DNA of 64,000 nucleotides, from positions 32,533 to 96,532 of the forward strand of contig DASVQC010000082.1 in NCBI GenBank assembly GCA_036389335.1, in the 5' to 3' direction. The notes under the pieces are model-generated. The model did not search any database, was not told the DNA's origin, and saw only the letters and a list, made by a program, of their open reading frames with translations. Positions 33,579 to 42,116 of this stretch are shown one piece after another; within the stretch, counting starts at the first letter, position 1; each line of letters begins with the position of its first letter. The stretch comes from JAIVGV01 sp036389335. Its GTDB lineage: Bacteria > Acidobacteriota > Blastocatellia > Pyrinomonadales > Pyrinomonadaceae. The position numbers and the translations under genes are program-made.

Positions 33579-35165
33579 CTATTGATATGTGAACTGGACG
33601 ATCAACTGTCGCACCGTGCCGTCGCCCTGCGAGACGGCGATGTTCATCACGACGGCGTCGCCGAACTTCAGGCCGGCGACCACGCGCTCGAAGTCGGCGA
33701 TGGTGTTGACGGGCACGCGGTTGACCTTCTGGATGATCATGTTCTCGCGAATCTCGGCGTCAGCCGCGATCCCCGACGGATCCACTTCCTTGACGAGCAG
33801 GCCGCGCACGTTCTTCAACCCGCGCTCGTTGGCGAGCTGCGGCGTCAGGTCGCTCAGGGTGAGCCCGAGCCGCGGCTTGTCGGCTTCGTTCGCGCCGAGC
33901 TTCTTGACGGTGGCGGGCTTGCCGCTCTCCGGCGTCGGCGCGCCTTCGGCGGCGGTGAGCGGGCGCTCGCCGACGGCGACGCTCACGGTGCGCCGCTCCA
34001 TCTTGCCGCCCACGTCGCGCAGGTAGGCGAGGCTGATCGTCTGGCCGACCGGGGTCGAGGCGACGCGGTTGATCAGGTCTTGCGAGTTCGCCACGGGCTG
34101 CCCGTTCAGCTCGACGATGATGTCGCCGACCTGCACGCCCGCCTTCTGCGCCGGCCCCTCGCGCAGGTCTGTGATGATCGCGCCCTTCGCCTCCGAGAGG
34201 TTGTAGACGCGCGCGTACTCGGCCTTCACCGAGTCGAGGTAGACGCCGAGGTAGCCGCGCTTGACCTTGCCGCCCTCGGCGAGCTGGCGGTAGACGAACG
34301 AGGCTTCGTTCGACGGCAGGGCGAAGCCGATGCCGTTGTAGTCGCCCGTCGAGGTCGCGATCTGCGAGTTGACGCCGACCACCTCGCCGCGCATGTTGAC
34401 GAGGGGGCCGCCCGAGTTGCCGCGGTTGATCGCCGCGTCGGTCTGCAGGAAGCGTTGGAAGTTGGTCGAGAGCGGCGTCTGCCGCTCGCGGGTCGAGATG
34501 ATGCCGGCGGTGACGGTCTGATCGAGGCCGAAGGGCGAGCCGATGGCGAGCACCCAGTCGCCGACCTGCGCCGAGTCGGAGTCGCCGAGCTTGACGGTCG
34601 GCAGGTCGCGCGCGGCGTTGACCTTGATGACCGCGAGGTCTGTCAGGCTGTCCTCGCCGACGACCACGCCGCGCAGGATTTCGCCCGACTGGAGGCGCAC
34701 CGTGATGCGCGTCGCGTCCTCGACGACGTGCTTGTTCGTCAGGATGAAGCCCTTGGGATCGACGATGAAGCCGGAGCCGACGCCGCGCGAGGGCCGGCGC
34801 ATCTGCCGGCGGAACATGTCCATCAGCGGGTTGTTGCTGTTGTTGTCGTTCCCCTCCTTGCTGTCCTCGTCGTCGTCGCCGCCCTTGCCCGCCGCCTCCG
34901 CCGCCGTGACCGTGTCGATGTTGACGACCGCCGGCTCGACGCGGCTCGCGATCTCGGCGAAGGACGCCGACAGGGCCTCGGGCGCGCGCGCGATCTGCGC
35001 CGCGCTCGTGCCGCCCTGCGCCACGGTGGTGCGCCCCGCGAGCATCGCGCCCACCGACGCGCCCACGATCAGGCACGCCGCCGCCAGCGCCGCGATCCAC
35101 ACGCGCAGCCGCTTGAGGATCATCCGCTCCGCCTCGCCGTTCGCCCCGTTCGGTAACTGGTACAT
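33579..35165 (-). CDS. htrA: Do/HtrA family periplasmic serine endopeptidase
   Basis: A 528-residue protease/chaperone. Start 35165 follows GAGGAG. A transmembrane anchor (VWIAALAAACLIVGASVGAML) is near residues 22-43. The catalytic triad is His in LTNKHVVED, Asp in DSLTDLAVIKV and Ser in NRGNSGGPL. Two PDZ domains follow (about residues 310-400, RGYLGVYLDSVKAEYARVY, and 430-525, PRLGLTLSDLTPQLANE). An acidic Asp/Glu/Asn stretch near residue 95 lies in the protease LA-loop position. It degrades or refolds damaged envelope proteins. Confidence 0.95.
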   Translation of the reverse strand: MYQLPNGANGEAERMILKRLRVWIAALAAACLIVGASVGAMLAGRTTVAQGGTSAAQIARAPEALSASFAEIASRVEPAVVNIDTVTAAEAAGKGGDDDEDSKEGNDNNSNNPLMDMFRRQMRRPSRGVGSGFIVDPKGFILTNKHVVEDATRITVRLQSGEILRGVVVGEDSLTDLAVIKVNAARDLPTVKLGDSDSAQVGDWVLAIGSPFGLDQTVTAGIISTRERQTPLSTNFQRFLQTDAAINRGNSGGPLVNMRGEVVGVNSQIATSTGDYNGIGFALPSNEASFVYRQLAEGGKVKRGYLGVYLDSVKAEYARVYNLSEAKGAIITDLREGPAQKAGVQVGDIIVELNGQPVANSQDLINRVASTPVGQTISLAYLRDVGGKMERRTVSVAVGERPLTAAEGAPTPESGKPATVKKLGANEADKPRLGLTLSDLTPQLANERGLKNVRGLLVKEVDPSGIAADAEIRENMIIQKVNRVPVNTIADFERVVAGLKFGDAVVMNIAVSQGDGTVRQLIVQFTYQ

Positions 35166-35306
35166 AAAAACTCCTCGCGCCCTCGGACTTGTCTTACAGG
35201 ATAACGCCGCCCGCGCCGCGCCCGTTCCCGAATCCGCCGCCGCCCCGACTGCTCCTCTTAAGAGAGTCCCCCACAGATGTCTCGCGCCGACTGGATCGGT
35301 CGAGTG

Positions 35307-35335
35307 AGTATAACGAAACCGCGCACGCGCCGCAA
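35307..35335 (-). promoter_or_regulatory. Sigma-70-type promoter for htrA
   Basis: On the minus strand TTGCGG (35330-35335), 17 bases, then TATACT (35307-35312), a strong -10, about 140 bases before the htrA start. Confidence 0.5.
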
Positions 35336-35358
35336 AGATAACGCGCTCGCGCGCCGCC

Positions 35359-36312
35359 TCAGCCCTCCGCCCCGCGCGCTCTCCTGCGCGCCCCGCCCCA
35401 GCGCAGCTCCGAGACGATGATCCCGGCGAGGACGAGCCCCGCGCCCGCGTAGCCGCGCGCGCCGAGCCACTCCTGGCCGCCGCGGAAGGCGACGGCGAAG
35501 GCGTTGGCGAAGACCGGCTCAAGGCTGAAGATGACCGCCGCGTGCGCGGCGGTCGTGCGCGCCTGCCCCCACGTCCACAGGAAGAAGACCGCGACCGTCG
35601 CCACCGTCGAGAGGTAAACGAGCTGCCACACGATGCGCGCGTCCCACGCGAGCGGCGCCGACTCTCTGGCGACGAACTCCGGCAGCGCGCCCCTCTCGAA
35701 CGCGGCCCCGCACGCGCGCACCGCGAGCCACGCGGCGACGACGAGCGCGGCGGTCGAGACGAGCTGCAACGACGTGATCTGCACGGCGTCGAAGCGGCGC
35801 GCGTAGAGGCTCAGTAGCGTGATGTGGAAGGCGAACGCGGCGATCGAGGCGAGCGTCAGCAGATCGCCCACGTTGACCGCGCCCCCGTCGCGCGGCGCGA
35901 GGATGAGCAGCCCGCCGCAGGTCGCGAGCACGACGCCGATCAGGTTCTCCACGCCCGGTCGCGCGCGCAACAGCGCGTAGGCGACGAACGGCACGAGCGG
36001 CGTCGTCAGGCCCGTGATGAACGCTGACTTCGACGCGGTGGTGTAGACCTGCCCGGCGGCTTGGAGGGCGAAGCCCGCGCCCATCAGCGCGCCGAGCAGC
36101 GCGCCCGCCGCGCGCGCCTCGCGCGTCGCGCCCGTGATGCGTTTGTAGAAGAGCGCGAAGAGGATGACGGAGGCGACCGCGAAGCGGAACGTCATGTACG
36201 AGAGCGGCGACCAACTGACGAGGATGTCCTTCGCCATGAAGAAGGTCGAGCCCCACACGACCGTCGTCAAAACGAGCGCGCCGTCGGCGGCGAGATTGGA
36301 CTTCAGTCTCAT
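35359..36312 (-). CDS. DMT family transporter (two EamA domains)
   Basis: A 317-residue inner-membrane protein with about ten hydrophobic helices, in two EamA halves. The first half opens ALVLTTVVWGSTFFMAKDIL; the junction TASKSAFITGLTTPLVPF and the second half AAHAAVIFSLEPVFANAFAV match the family signature. DMT carriers export amino acids or other small metabolites; the substrate is unknown. The ATG has no clear Shine-Dalgarno and is followed upstream by a heptamer palindrome. Confidence 0.92.
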   Translation of the reverse strand: MRLKSNLAADGALVLTTVVWGSTFFMAKDILVSWSPLSYMTFRFAVASVILFALFYKRITGATREARAAGALLGALMGAGFALQAAGQVYTTASKSAFITGLTTPLVPFVAYALLRARPGVENLIGVVLATCGGLLILAPRDGGAVNVGDLLTLASIAAFAFHITLLSLYARRFDAVQITSLQLVSTAALVVAAWLAVRACGAAFERGALPEFVARESAPLAWDARIVWQLVYLSTVATVAVFFLWTWGQARTTAAHAAVIFSLEPVFANAFAVAFRGGQEWLGARGYAGAGLVLAGIIVSELRWGGARRRARGAEG

Positions 36313-36321
36313 AGAGAAAGT

Positions 36322-36397
36322 GTGACAGGTGACGGGTGACAGGTGACAAGCAAACCCGGATGCTCTTGCTTGTCACCTGTCGCCCGTCACCTGTCAC
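36322..36397. repeat. Heptamer palindrome (GTGACRG family), best copy
   Basis: Two 32-bp arms, 36322-36353 and 36366-36397, pair at 31 of 32 positions around a 12-base loop. Each arm is four 7-bp units (GTGACAG, GTGACGG, GTGACAG, GTGACAA) plus GCAA. It fills the gap between the DMT start codon (36312) and the alcohol dehydrogenase stop (36403). Confidence 0.95.
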
Positions 36398-36402
36398 GGC
36401 TT

Positions 36403-37368
36403 TTACGGTCGCAGCAGAACCTTCAGCACGCCGCGCTCCGCCGCGCGCGCCATCGCGCTGACGCCGTCGGCGAGCGGGCGCTCCTCGGCGATCAGGCTTT
36501 CGACGTCAACGCGGTTCGACTTGAGCAGTTCGAGCGCCGGGGCGAAGCGCCCGCAGCGCGAGCCGACGACCGCGATCTCTTCGACGACGACGCGCGCCGA
36601 GTCGAAGGCGGTCGGGCCGTGGAAGGTGGATTTCAGGACGAGCGTGCCGCGCGGCCTCAGGAGCGAGAGCGCGAGGCCGAGGCCCGCGGGCGAGCCCGAC
36701 GCCTCGACGACCACGTCGAAGGCGCGCGCGGGTTTTGCGGCGTCCGACCCGTCGAGCCGCACGGTCTCGACGCCGCGCCGCCGCGCGATCCCGAGTTTCG
36801 AGTCGTGCTTGCCGACGAGCGTGATCTCCGCCGAGGTCAGCGCGGCGAGCGCCTGCGCGCAGAGCAGCCCGAGCTTGCCGTCGCCGACGACCGCGACGCG
36901 CGCGCCGTCCTCGATCCTCACGCGCTCGGTGACGCCGCACGCGGCGGCGAGCGGCTCGGTGAAGACGGCGCGCTCGTCCGGGATTTCGTCGGGCACGACG
37001 AGCAGGTTCGCCGCGGGCAGGCGCAGGTACTCGGCGTGCGCGCCGTCGCGCCCGACGATGCCGAGCACCGTGCGCGCCGCGCAGTGGCGCGGGTCATTCG
37101 CCGCGCACAACTCGCAACGCCCGCAGCCCGCGTTGATCTCGCCGACGACCCGCCGTCCTTCGAGCCCTTCGGCCCCCGGGGCCTCCTCGCAGACGCCCAC
37201 GAACTCGTGCCCCAGCGTCCCGGCGAAGCCCGCGTACCCGCGCGCGATCTCAAGATCGGTGTTGCAAATCCCCGACAGCGCCACCCGCACCAAAGCCTCG
37301 CCCCACGCGCGCGGCACGCCGACCTCCGCGACGCGCAGCGAACCGTTTTCGTGGCGGAGGGCTAGCAT
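36403..37368 (-). CDS. Zinc-binding alcohol dehydrogenase family (MDR) protein
   Basis: A 321-residue medium-chain dehydrogenase/reductase. SGICNTDLEIARGYAGF carries the catalytic cysteine, GHEFVGV the histidine/glutamate ligand, and CGRCELCAANDPRHC the four-cysteine structural zinc site. The Rossmann glycine motif is VAVVGDGKLGLL. It is about 20-30 residues shorter than typical MDR enzymes because of a compact N-terminus. Substrate unknown. ATG at 37368 is preceded only by a T run and the heptamer palindrome. Confidence 0.9.
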   Translation of the reverse strand: MLALRHENGSLRVAEVGVPRAWGEALVRVALSGICNTDLEIARGYAGFAGTLGHEFVGVCEEAPGAEGLEGRRVVGEINAGCGRCELCAANDPRHCAARTVLGIVGRDGAHAEYLRLPAANLLVVPDEIPDERAVFTEPLAAACGVTERVRIEDGARVAVVGDGKLGLLCAQALAALTSAEITLVGKHDSKLGIARRRGVETVRLDGSDAAKPARAFDVVVEASGSPAGLGLALSLLRPRGTLVLKSTFHGPTAFDSARVVVEEIAVVGSRCGRFAPALELLKSNRVDVESLIAEERPLADGVSAMARAAERGVLKVLLRP

Positions 37369-37374
37369 AAAAAA

Positions 37375-37492
37375 CTGTCCGTCGTCAGTCGTCCGTGGTC
37401 AGTTGTTCTCCCGGCGGTCGGCACGAGTGATAATTCCTCGGCGGCCTCCTCGCTTGACGCGAACAACTGACAACCGGCCACGGACGACTGAC
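37375..37492. repeat. Heptamer palindrome (GTCMGTY family)
   Basis: Left arm 37384-37408 pairs with right arm 37461-37492. The right arm contains one extra 7-bp unit (complement CCGGTTG) and otherwise matches exactly. It fills the gap between the MDR gene start and the next stop codon. Confidence 0.9.
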
Positions 37493-37497
37493 AAAGC

Positions 37498-38010
37498 TCA
37501 AAAGCTTTTCGTTCTCGTGTAGGCGTTCGAGGGCGTCAGCTCGACGGTCTGCTCGCGCCCGGAGACGTTGACGGGGAGCCTCCAGGTGAGTTCGTTCGCG
37601 CCCGCGAGCGTGGCGTGAACCCACCAGCGACCGGGCGCGACGGCGACGATGGCCTGCCCCTCCCCGTCGAGCTTCGCCGAGACGGGCTGGCGCGAGCCCA
37701 TGCGGCGCGTCACGAAGTCCTCGAAGCGTTGGCCGTAGCGCCGCTCGTCGTCGAACTCGCGCCGCGCCGCCGCCACGTCAACCGAGTAAAGCTCGACCGC
37801 CGTGTTCGCCGGCCCCGCGCCGTCGAGCCCCTCGCGGCGCAGCACGATCCTGAGCAGCGTCCGCCCCGACGCGCGCACGGAGCGCGCCGCGCCCGACTCG
37901 TCCTGCGGCAGGCGGCGGTAGACGGCGAGGCCCGCGAAGACGAGCGACGCGACGAGCGCGGCGCGCAGCGCGTTAACGATCAAAATCCGTTTCGGATCGT
38001 GCGTGCTCAA
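37498..38010 (-). CDS. Membrane-anchored hypothetical protein
   Basis: A 170-residue protein with a TTG start at 38010 and no obvious ribosome site. A single N-terminal transmembrane helix (ILIVNALRAALVASLVFAGLAVY) precedes a soluble, probably periplasmic, beta-rich domain (QAIVAVAPGRWWVHATLAGANELTW, VNVSGREQTVEL). The latter resembles carboxypeptidase-regulatory-like beta sandwiches that bind nothing obvious. Function not recognised. Confidence 0.75.
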   Translation of the reverse strand: MSTHDPKRILIVNALRAALVASLVFAGLAVYRRLPQDESGAARSVRASGRTLLRIVLRREGLDGAGPANTAVELYSVDVAAARREFDDERRYGQRFEDFVTRRMGSRQPVSAKLDGEGQAIVAVAPGRWWVHATLAGANELTWRLPVNVSGREQTVELTPSNAYTRTKSF

Positions 38011-38063
38011 ATCGGTTTGGGCGGGGGGCTCGCGTCGAACCCGGCGTCGGCGACCGTCTCGCG

Positions 38064-38288
38064 TCAGTGATCCGCCGTGAAGCCGACCTGCTCGACGTCC
38101 TTGAAGGAGAGCTTCACGGGCGCTTGGCGACCGAAGATTTCGACCGCCACCTTGAGCAGCAGGCGCGACTGGTTGATCCCCTCGATCCTGCCGGTGAAGC
38201 TGGCGAAGGCCCCCGTCCTGATCCTCACCACGTCGCCGAGCCGATAGACCCGACGCCGCGCCGTCGAAGAGTCGTAATCTTGCGACAT
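38064..38288 (-). CDS. Small KOW-motif protein
   Basis: A 74-residue protein. Most of it is a NusG-like KOW beta-barrel: RLGDVVRIRTGAFASFTGRIEGINQSRLLLKVAVEIFGRQAPVKLSFKDVEQV. No NusG N-terminal domain is present. GAGGGTAAG precedes the ATG. It may bind RNA or the ribosome or RNA polymerase as isolated KOW proteins do; this is inference. Confidence 0.82.
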   Translation of the reverse strand: MSQDYDSSTARRRVYRLGDVVRIRTGAFASFTGRIEGINQSRLLLKVAVEIFGRQAPVKLSFKDVEQVGFTADH

Positions 38289-38332
38289 GATCTTACCCTC
38301 AGTCCCGCGTAGTTATTTCTTCGGCGCGCGGC

Positions 38333-38581
38333 TCACGCCATGAGACCTTTCTCGCGGAGCGCGCTGTCTAGCTCGCGGTCGGTCGGCGTGGAGAGCACCT
38401 GCCCGGCGACGTCGAGCGTGGGCTTGCGCTCCTTGCCCTCGTTGTGCTCCTTGACCCACGCGCTCGCCGCCTCGTCCTCTTCGACGTTGATGTAGCGGTG
38501 CGCGACGCCGAGCCGCCGCAAGTGTTCCAGCGTCTTCTGCGTGTCGCCGCACCAGTCCGCGCCGTAGACTTTCACTTCCAT
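38333..38581 (-). CDS. Glutaredoxin-like protein
   Basis: An 82-residue thioredoxin-fold protein. MEVKVYGADWCGDTQKTLEHL gives the beta1-alpha1 unit with a CxxT active site (Cys12, one redox cysteine), and KPTLDVAGQVLSTP gives the cis-proline (TP) region. Start 38581 follows GGGAGGG; the longer frame is less likely. The single active-site cysteine suggests monothiol chemistry. Confidence 0.88.
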   Translation of the reverse strand: MEVKVYGADWCGDTQKTLEHLRRLGVAHRYINVEEDEAASAWVKEHNEGKERKPTLDVAGQVLSTPTDRELDSALREKGLMA

Positions 38582-38710
38582 CGTCAGTGCCCTCCCGCTT
38601 CGATTTGCGCGCATGATAACACGGCGGGCTTGATGCACGCCCGTCGATGAAATAAGCTAACGCCGGACTTACGGCAGCAGCCGCGCGAAGGGTCGGCGAA
38701 AATTTCCGGC

Positions 38711-40135
38711 GTGGGCGATCAACTCTCAGACAAGCTCGGCGAAGAGTGTGGCGTGTTCGGCATCTACGGGCACGCGGACGCGGCGCGCCTCATCTACCTC
38801 GGCCTCTACGCCTTGCAGCACCGCGGGCAGGAGTCGTGCGGCATCGTCACCTCGGACGGTAGAGAGATGCGGCCAGACCGCGCGATGGGGCTCGTCCCCG
38901 ACGTGTTCGACGAGGAGCGTCTGGATCGACTCACGGGCACGAGCGGCATCGGCCACGTCCGCTACTCGACCGCCGGGGAGGTGTCGATCCGCGAGGCGCA
39001 GCCGTTCCAGATCAAGTGCAAGTACGGGCAGGTCGCCGTCTGCCACAACGGCAACCTCCCCTTCGCCACCGAGGTGCGGAAAGACTTGGAGCGCGACGGC
39101 GCGATCTTCTCCTCGACCTCCGACACGGAAGTCATCCTCCACGGCATCGCGCGCTCCGGGGCGCTCTCGGTGCGCGAGGCGATCCCGGAAGTGTTGTGCG
39201 AGACGGAGGGCGCGTTCTCGATGCTCTTCCTCACGCCCGACGCCCTCTTCGCCGTGCGCGACCCGCGCGGCTTCCGCCCGCTCGCGCTCGGCAAGCTCGA
39301 AGACGCGTGGGTCGTCGCCTCCGAGACGTGCGCCTTCGATCTCATCGGCGCGGCCTACGTCCGCGACGTGGAGCCGGGCGAGCTGATCGTGATCGACGAC
39401 GAAGGCTTGCACTCGTCGCGCCCGCTCCCCCTGCGCGAGCACTCGATGTGCGTCTTCGAGCACGTCTACTTCGCGCGCCCCGACTCCCTGATCTACGGGC
39501 GCTCGGTCAACGAGTCGCGCCACAAGATGGGCAGGCGGCTCGCCGTCGAGCACCCGGCGCACGCCGACCTCGTCGTGCCCGTGCCCGACTCCGGCGTCTC
39601 GGCGGCCATCGGCTACGCCGCCGAGAGCGGCATCCCCTTCCGCTTCGGGCTCGTGCGCAACCACTACGTCCACCGCACCTTCATCGAGCCGCGGCAGTCG
39701 ATCCGCGCCTTCGGCGTGCGGGTGAAGCTCAACCCCGTGCGCCACCTCATCAACGGTCGCCGCGTCGTCCTCATCGACGACTCCATCGTGCGCGGCACGA
39801 CCTCGAAGAAGATCGTGCGGATGGTGCGCGAAGCCGGCGCGGCGGAAATCCACGTGAGGATCAGTTGCCCGCCGACCGTCTCGCCCTGCTACTACGGCGT
39901 GGACACGCCGAACCGCGACGAGCTGATCGCGGCGCAGATGTCCGCGGAAGAGATTTGCCGCTTCATCGAAGCCGACTCGCTCGGCTACCTCTCGCTCGAA
40001 GGGATGCTCTCGGCCTCGGGCCTCAAGCGCGGCACGACCTGCGTCTCCTGCTGGACGGGCCGCTACCCCACTCAGATCACGCCCCGCGCCGAGACCCAGT
40101 GGGCGCGCGAGCACGAGCCCGTGCCTTCCGACTGA
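38711..40135 (+). CDS. purF: Amidophosphoribosyltransferase
   Basis: A 474-residue enzyme for the first step of purine synthesis (PRPP plus glutamine to phosphoribosylamine). The start is GTG at 38711. A 12-residue propeptide is removed to expose Cys13 (EECGVFGIYG), the Ntn glutaminase nucleophile. The phosphoribosyltransferase motif is VVLIDDSIVRGTTSKK. Cysteines in SMCVFEH, ISCPP and TTCVSCW match the four 4Fe-4S ligands of the Bacillus-type enzyme. purM and purN follow on the same strand at 42622 and 45296. Confidence 0.97.
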   Translation: MGDQLSDKLGEECGVFGIYGHADAARLIYLGLYALQHRGQESCGIVTSDGREMRPDRAMGLVPDVFDEERLDRLTGTSGIGHVRYSTAGEVSIREAQPFQIKCKYGQVAVCHNGNLPFATEVRKDLERDGAIFSSTSDTEVILHGIARSGALSVREAIPEVLCETEGAFSMLFLTPDALFAVRDPRGFRPLALGKLEDAWVVASETCAFDLIGAAYVRDVEPGELIVIDDEGLHSSRPLPLREHSMCVFEHVYFARPDSLIYGRSVNESRHKMGRRLAVEHPAHADLVVPVPDSGVSAAIGYAAESGIPFRFGLVRNHYVHRTFIEPRQSIRAFGVRVKLNPVRHLINGRRVVLIDDSIVRGTTSKKIVRMVREAGAAEIHVRISCPPTVSPCYYGVDTPNRDELIAAQMSAEEICRFIEADSLGYLSLEGMLSASGLKRGTTCVSCWTGRYPTQITPRAETQWAREHEPVPSD

Positions 40136-40165
40136 AAACCTCACCGAGAAAGGAACACACTCACC

Positions 40166-40696
40166 ATGACCGGCGAAGAGATGGAACGCGCAATCGAGTT
40201 CTTGCTGAAGAATCAAGCCGGCTTCGACGCGAAGCTTGATCGGCTAGCCGATCAAGTCTCCGAGACGAGCAAGCAAGTCGCGGAGATGAACGGTCGGCTC
40301 CGGATGCACGCGGAGACGCAGACCGAGTTGATTCAGATCTCCCTGCGAAACGCGGAAGAGCAGCGGCAGATCAACGCCGAGTTCCGCGCCGCGATCCGCG
40401 CGCTGGCCGCGGCGCAGACGCGCACCGACGAGAGTCTGCGACAACTATCTTCGGCGCAGGCGCGCACCGACGAGAGTCTGCGACAACTATCTTCAGCGCA
40501 GGCGCGCACCGACGAGAGTCTGCGACAGTTATCTTCGGCGCAGGCGCGCACCGATGCACAGTTGTCTCAGACTAACGAGAGCTTGCGGAATTTAGCCGAA
40601 GCGCAAACTCGCACGGACGAGCGGTTGAACCGCACCAGCGACAACTTGAATTCCTTAGCGGAGACGGTTCGCCGCTTCGTCGAAGGTCGCGGCTGA
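40166..40696 (+). CDS. Coiled-coil protein with 14-residue tandem repeats
   Basis: A 176-residue, entirely helical protein beginning 30 bases after purF with an AAAGGA ribosome site. After an N-terminal helix (ERAIEFLLKNQAGFDAKLDR) it carries near-identical 14-residue units ARTDESLRQLSSAQ, that is two coiled-coil heptads, with more degenerate flanking units. The DNA behind them is a 42-bp tandem repeat (about 40426-40560), so unit gain or loss stays in frame. No membrane segment. Function unknown; homologues of this MTGEEMERAIEFLL type are probably structural. Confidence 0.85.
   Translation: MTGEEMERAIEFLLKNQAGFDAKLDRLADQVSETSKQVAEMNGRLRMHAETQTELIQISLRNAEEQRQINAEFRAAIRALAAAQTRTDESLRQLSSAQARTDESLRQLSSAQARTDESLRQLSSAQARTDAQLSQTNESLRNLAEAQTRTDERLNRTSDNLNSLAETVRRFVEGRG
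40426..40560 (+). repeat. In-frame 42-bp tandem repeat
   Basis: Three near-identical 42-bp units (differing at two or three positions) within the coiled-coil gene, plus degenerate neighbours. The unit begins CGCACCGACGAGAGTCTGCG. Confidence 0.88.
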
Positions 40697-40724
40697 TCAC
40701 AAAGTTGCGGGGCCCGTGAAAGCC

Positions 40725-40958
40725 ATGAAGAAGCAGCAGCCGGTTAAGAAGCACACCGTGCGGGCGCACATGCAGGTCTTGGAGTTCACGCGCGCGGGGA
40801 GCGCGATGGACTTCGAGATTTTCGCGAGCGGCGAGAAGCTCGGCACGATCACCATCGGGCGCGGCTCGCTGACGTGGCGCGGCAAGAGCCGCAAGAGCGT
40901 CAAGACTTTTTCGTGGTCTGACTTCGCACGGCTCATGGACGAGCAGGCTTACGAGTAA
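40725..40958 (+). CDS. Small conserved hypothetical protein
   Basis: A 77-residue basic protein (from ATG 40725; a GTG at 40716 in the same frame is possible). It reads MKKQQPVKKHTVRAHMQVLEF and has a strand-rich middle (DFEIFASGEKLGTITIGRGSLTWRGK) then a helix. This resembles small uncharacterised regulators or nucleic-acid-binding proteins; no confident family. It sits in the pur cluster. Confidence 0.65.
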   Translation: MKKQQPVKKHTVRAHMQVLEFTRAGSAMDFEIFASGEKLGTITIGRGSLTWRGKSRKSVKTFSWSDFARLMDEQAYE

Positions 40959-41021
40959 GGACGAGAAACCACGGCGCGGCGGGCGGGCGCGGCTTAACAG
41001 TTTCCGCCCGGGAGGTTGAGA

Positions 41022-42086
41022 GTGGCACAAAATCGGCGCGGCTGCGGCTGCGCGTTGGCCGTCCTGCTGATCGTCTGCGCCGTGGCGCTCGCCGCCTACC
41101 TCTTCCTCCACCGCAAGACGGGGCCGCAACTGCCGCCGCCCTCGGGCGACGAGCTGAGCGTGCACGTGCTCGACGTGGGGCAGGGCGACTCGATCCTGAT
41201 CATCGCGCCGGGCGGCAAGACCGCGCTCGTCGACGCGGGCAACCCCGGCAACGGCAAGAAGATTCTCGCCGCGATGCAGCGCAACAACGTCGATCACATC
41301 GACCTCTTCATCGCGACGCACGCGCACGCCGACCACATCGGCTCGGCTGACGAAGTCATCAACGGCACGAAGGTCTCGACCGTCCTCGACAGCAAAGTCC
41401 CGAACACGACGAAGAACTACGAGGACTTCCTCGACGCCATCGAGAAGAAGGGCGTCACCTACGTCGGCGCGACGCCCGATCAGACGTTCGATCTCGGCGG
41501 CGGGGCCGTCATCACCGTGCTCGCGCCCATCCAGCCCTTCTTCACCAAGGATCAACTGCGCTCCGGCGGCAACGAGCCGAACGCCAACTCGGTCGTCACG
41601 CGGTTAGACTACGGTGAGTTCTCGATGCTCCTCACCGGCGACGCCGAGGCGCAGACCGAGCAGCGCATGATCCAGAAGGGCTCGCGCCTCGAAGCCGACG
41701 TGCTCAAGGTCGGGCACCACGGATCGAAGTACGCCTCCTCGGAAGACCTGCTGCGCGTCGGCAAGTTCAAGGCGGCGGTCATCTCCTGCGGCACGGACAA
41801 CCGCTACGGCCACCCCTCGCAGGACGCGCTCGACCGCCTGAAGGCGGCGGGCGTCAAACTCTTCCGCACCGACTTGCAGGGCGAGATCACCATCACGACG
41901 CGCGGCAAGCGCGGCGACGAGCAGATCAAGGGCGAGCGCGAGGCCCCGCCGCAGGAGATGTGGGCGGGCCGCGAGCCGCAGAAGGACGACTCGTCGCGCT
42001 CCGGCTTCGTCCAGTACGGCGACTTCGGCCCCGCGCCGAAGAAGAAGGATCAGTCGTCGAATAAGAAGGCGACCAACAGCAAGTGA
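41022..42086 (+). CDS. ComEC/Rec2-like metallo-beta-lactamase-fold hydrolase
   Basis: A 354-residue protein with a GTG start at 41022, set by GGAGG 6 bases upstream (an in-frame TTG at 41016 directly abuts the Shine-Dalgarno and is rejected). A Cys-containing transmembrane anchor (GCGCALAVLLIVCAVALAAYLF) is followed by the metallo-beta-lactamase domain: LDVGQGDSILI, THAHADHIGS metal motif, LLTGDAEA, VLKVGHHGSKYASSEDLL and SCGTDNRYGHPS. This is the ComEC C-terminal hydrolase domain without the ComEC channel, here probably extracytoplasmic, with a possible nuclease or phosphodiesterase role. DUF3006 follows. Confidence 0.92.
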   Translation: MAQNRRGCGCALAVLLIVCAVALAAYLFLHRKTGPQLPPPSGDELSVHVLDVGQGDSILIIAPGGKTALVDAGNPGNGKKILAAMQRNNVDHIDLFIATHAHADHIGSADEVINGTKVSTVLDSKVPNTTKNYEDFLDAIEKKGVTYVGATPDQTFDLGGGAVITVLAPIQPFFTKDQLRSGGNEPNANSVVTRLDYGEFSMLLTGDAEAQTEQRMIQKGSRLEADVLKVGHHGSKYASSEDLLRVGKFKAAVISCGTDNRYGHPSQDALDRLKAAGVKLFRTDLQGEITITTRGKRGDEQIKGEREAPPQEMWAGREPQKDDSSRSGFVQYGDFGPAPKKKDQSSNKKATNSK

Positions 42087-42116
42087 CACGCACCACGAAA
42101 CAAGAGGGCGGGCCGC

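Noticed and set aside
38615..38636. GG-N10-GC match before purF
   Set aside because: The -12 element reads GATGC, not TTGC, so it is probably chance.
41016..41021. TTG start for the ComEC-like hydrolase
   Set aside because: It directly touches the GGAGG sequence; the GTG six bases after has proper spacing.
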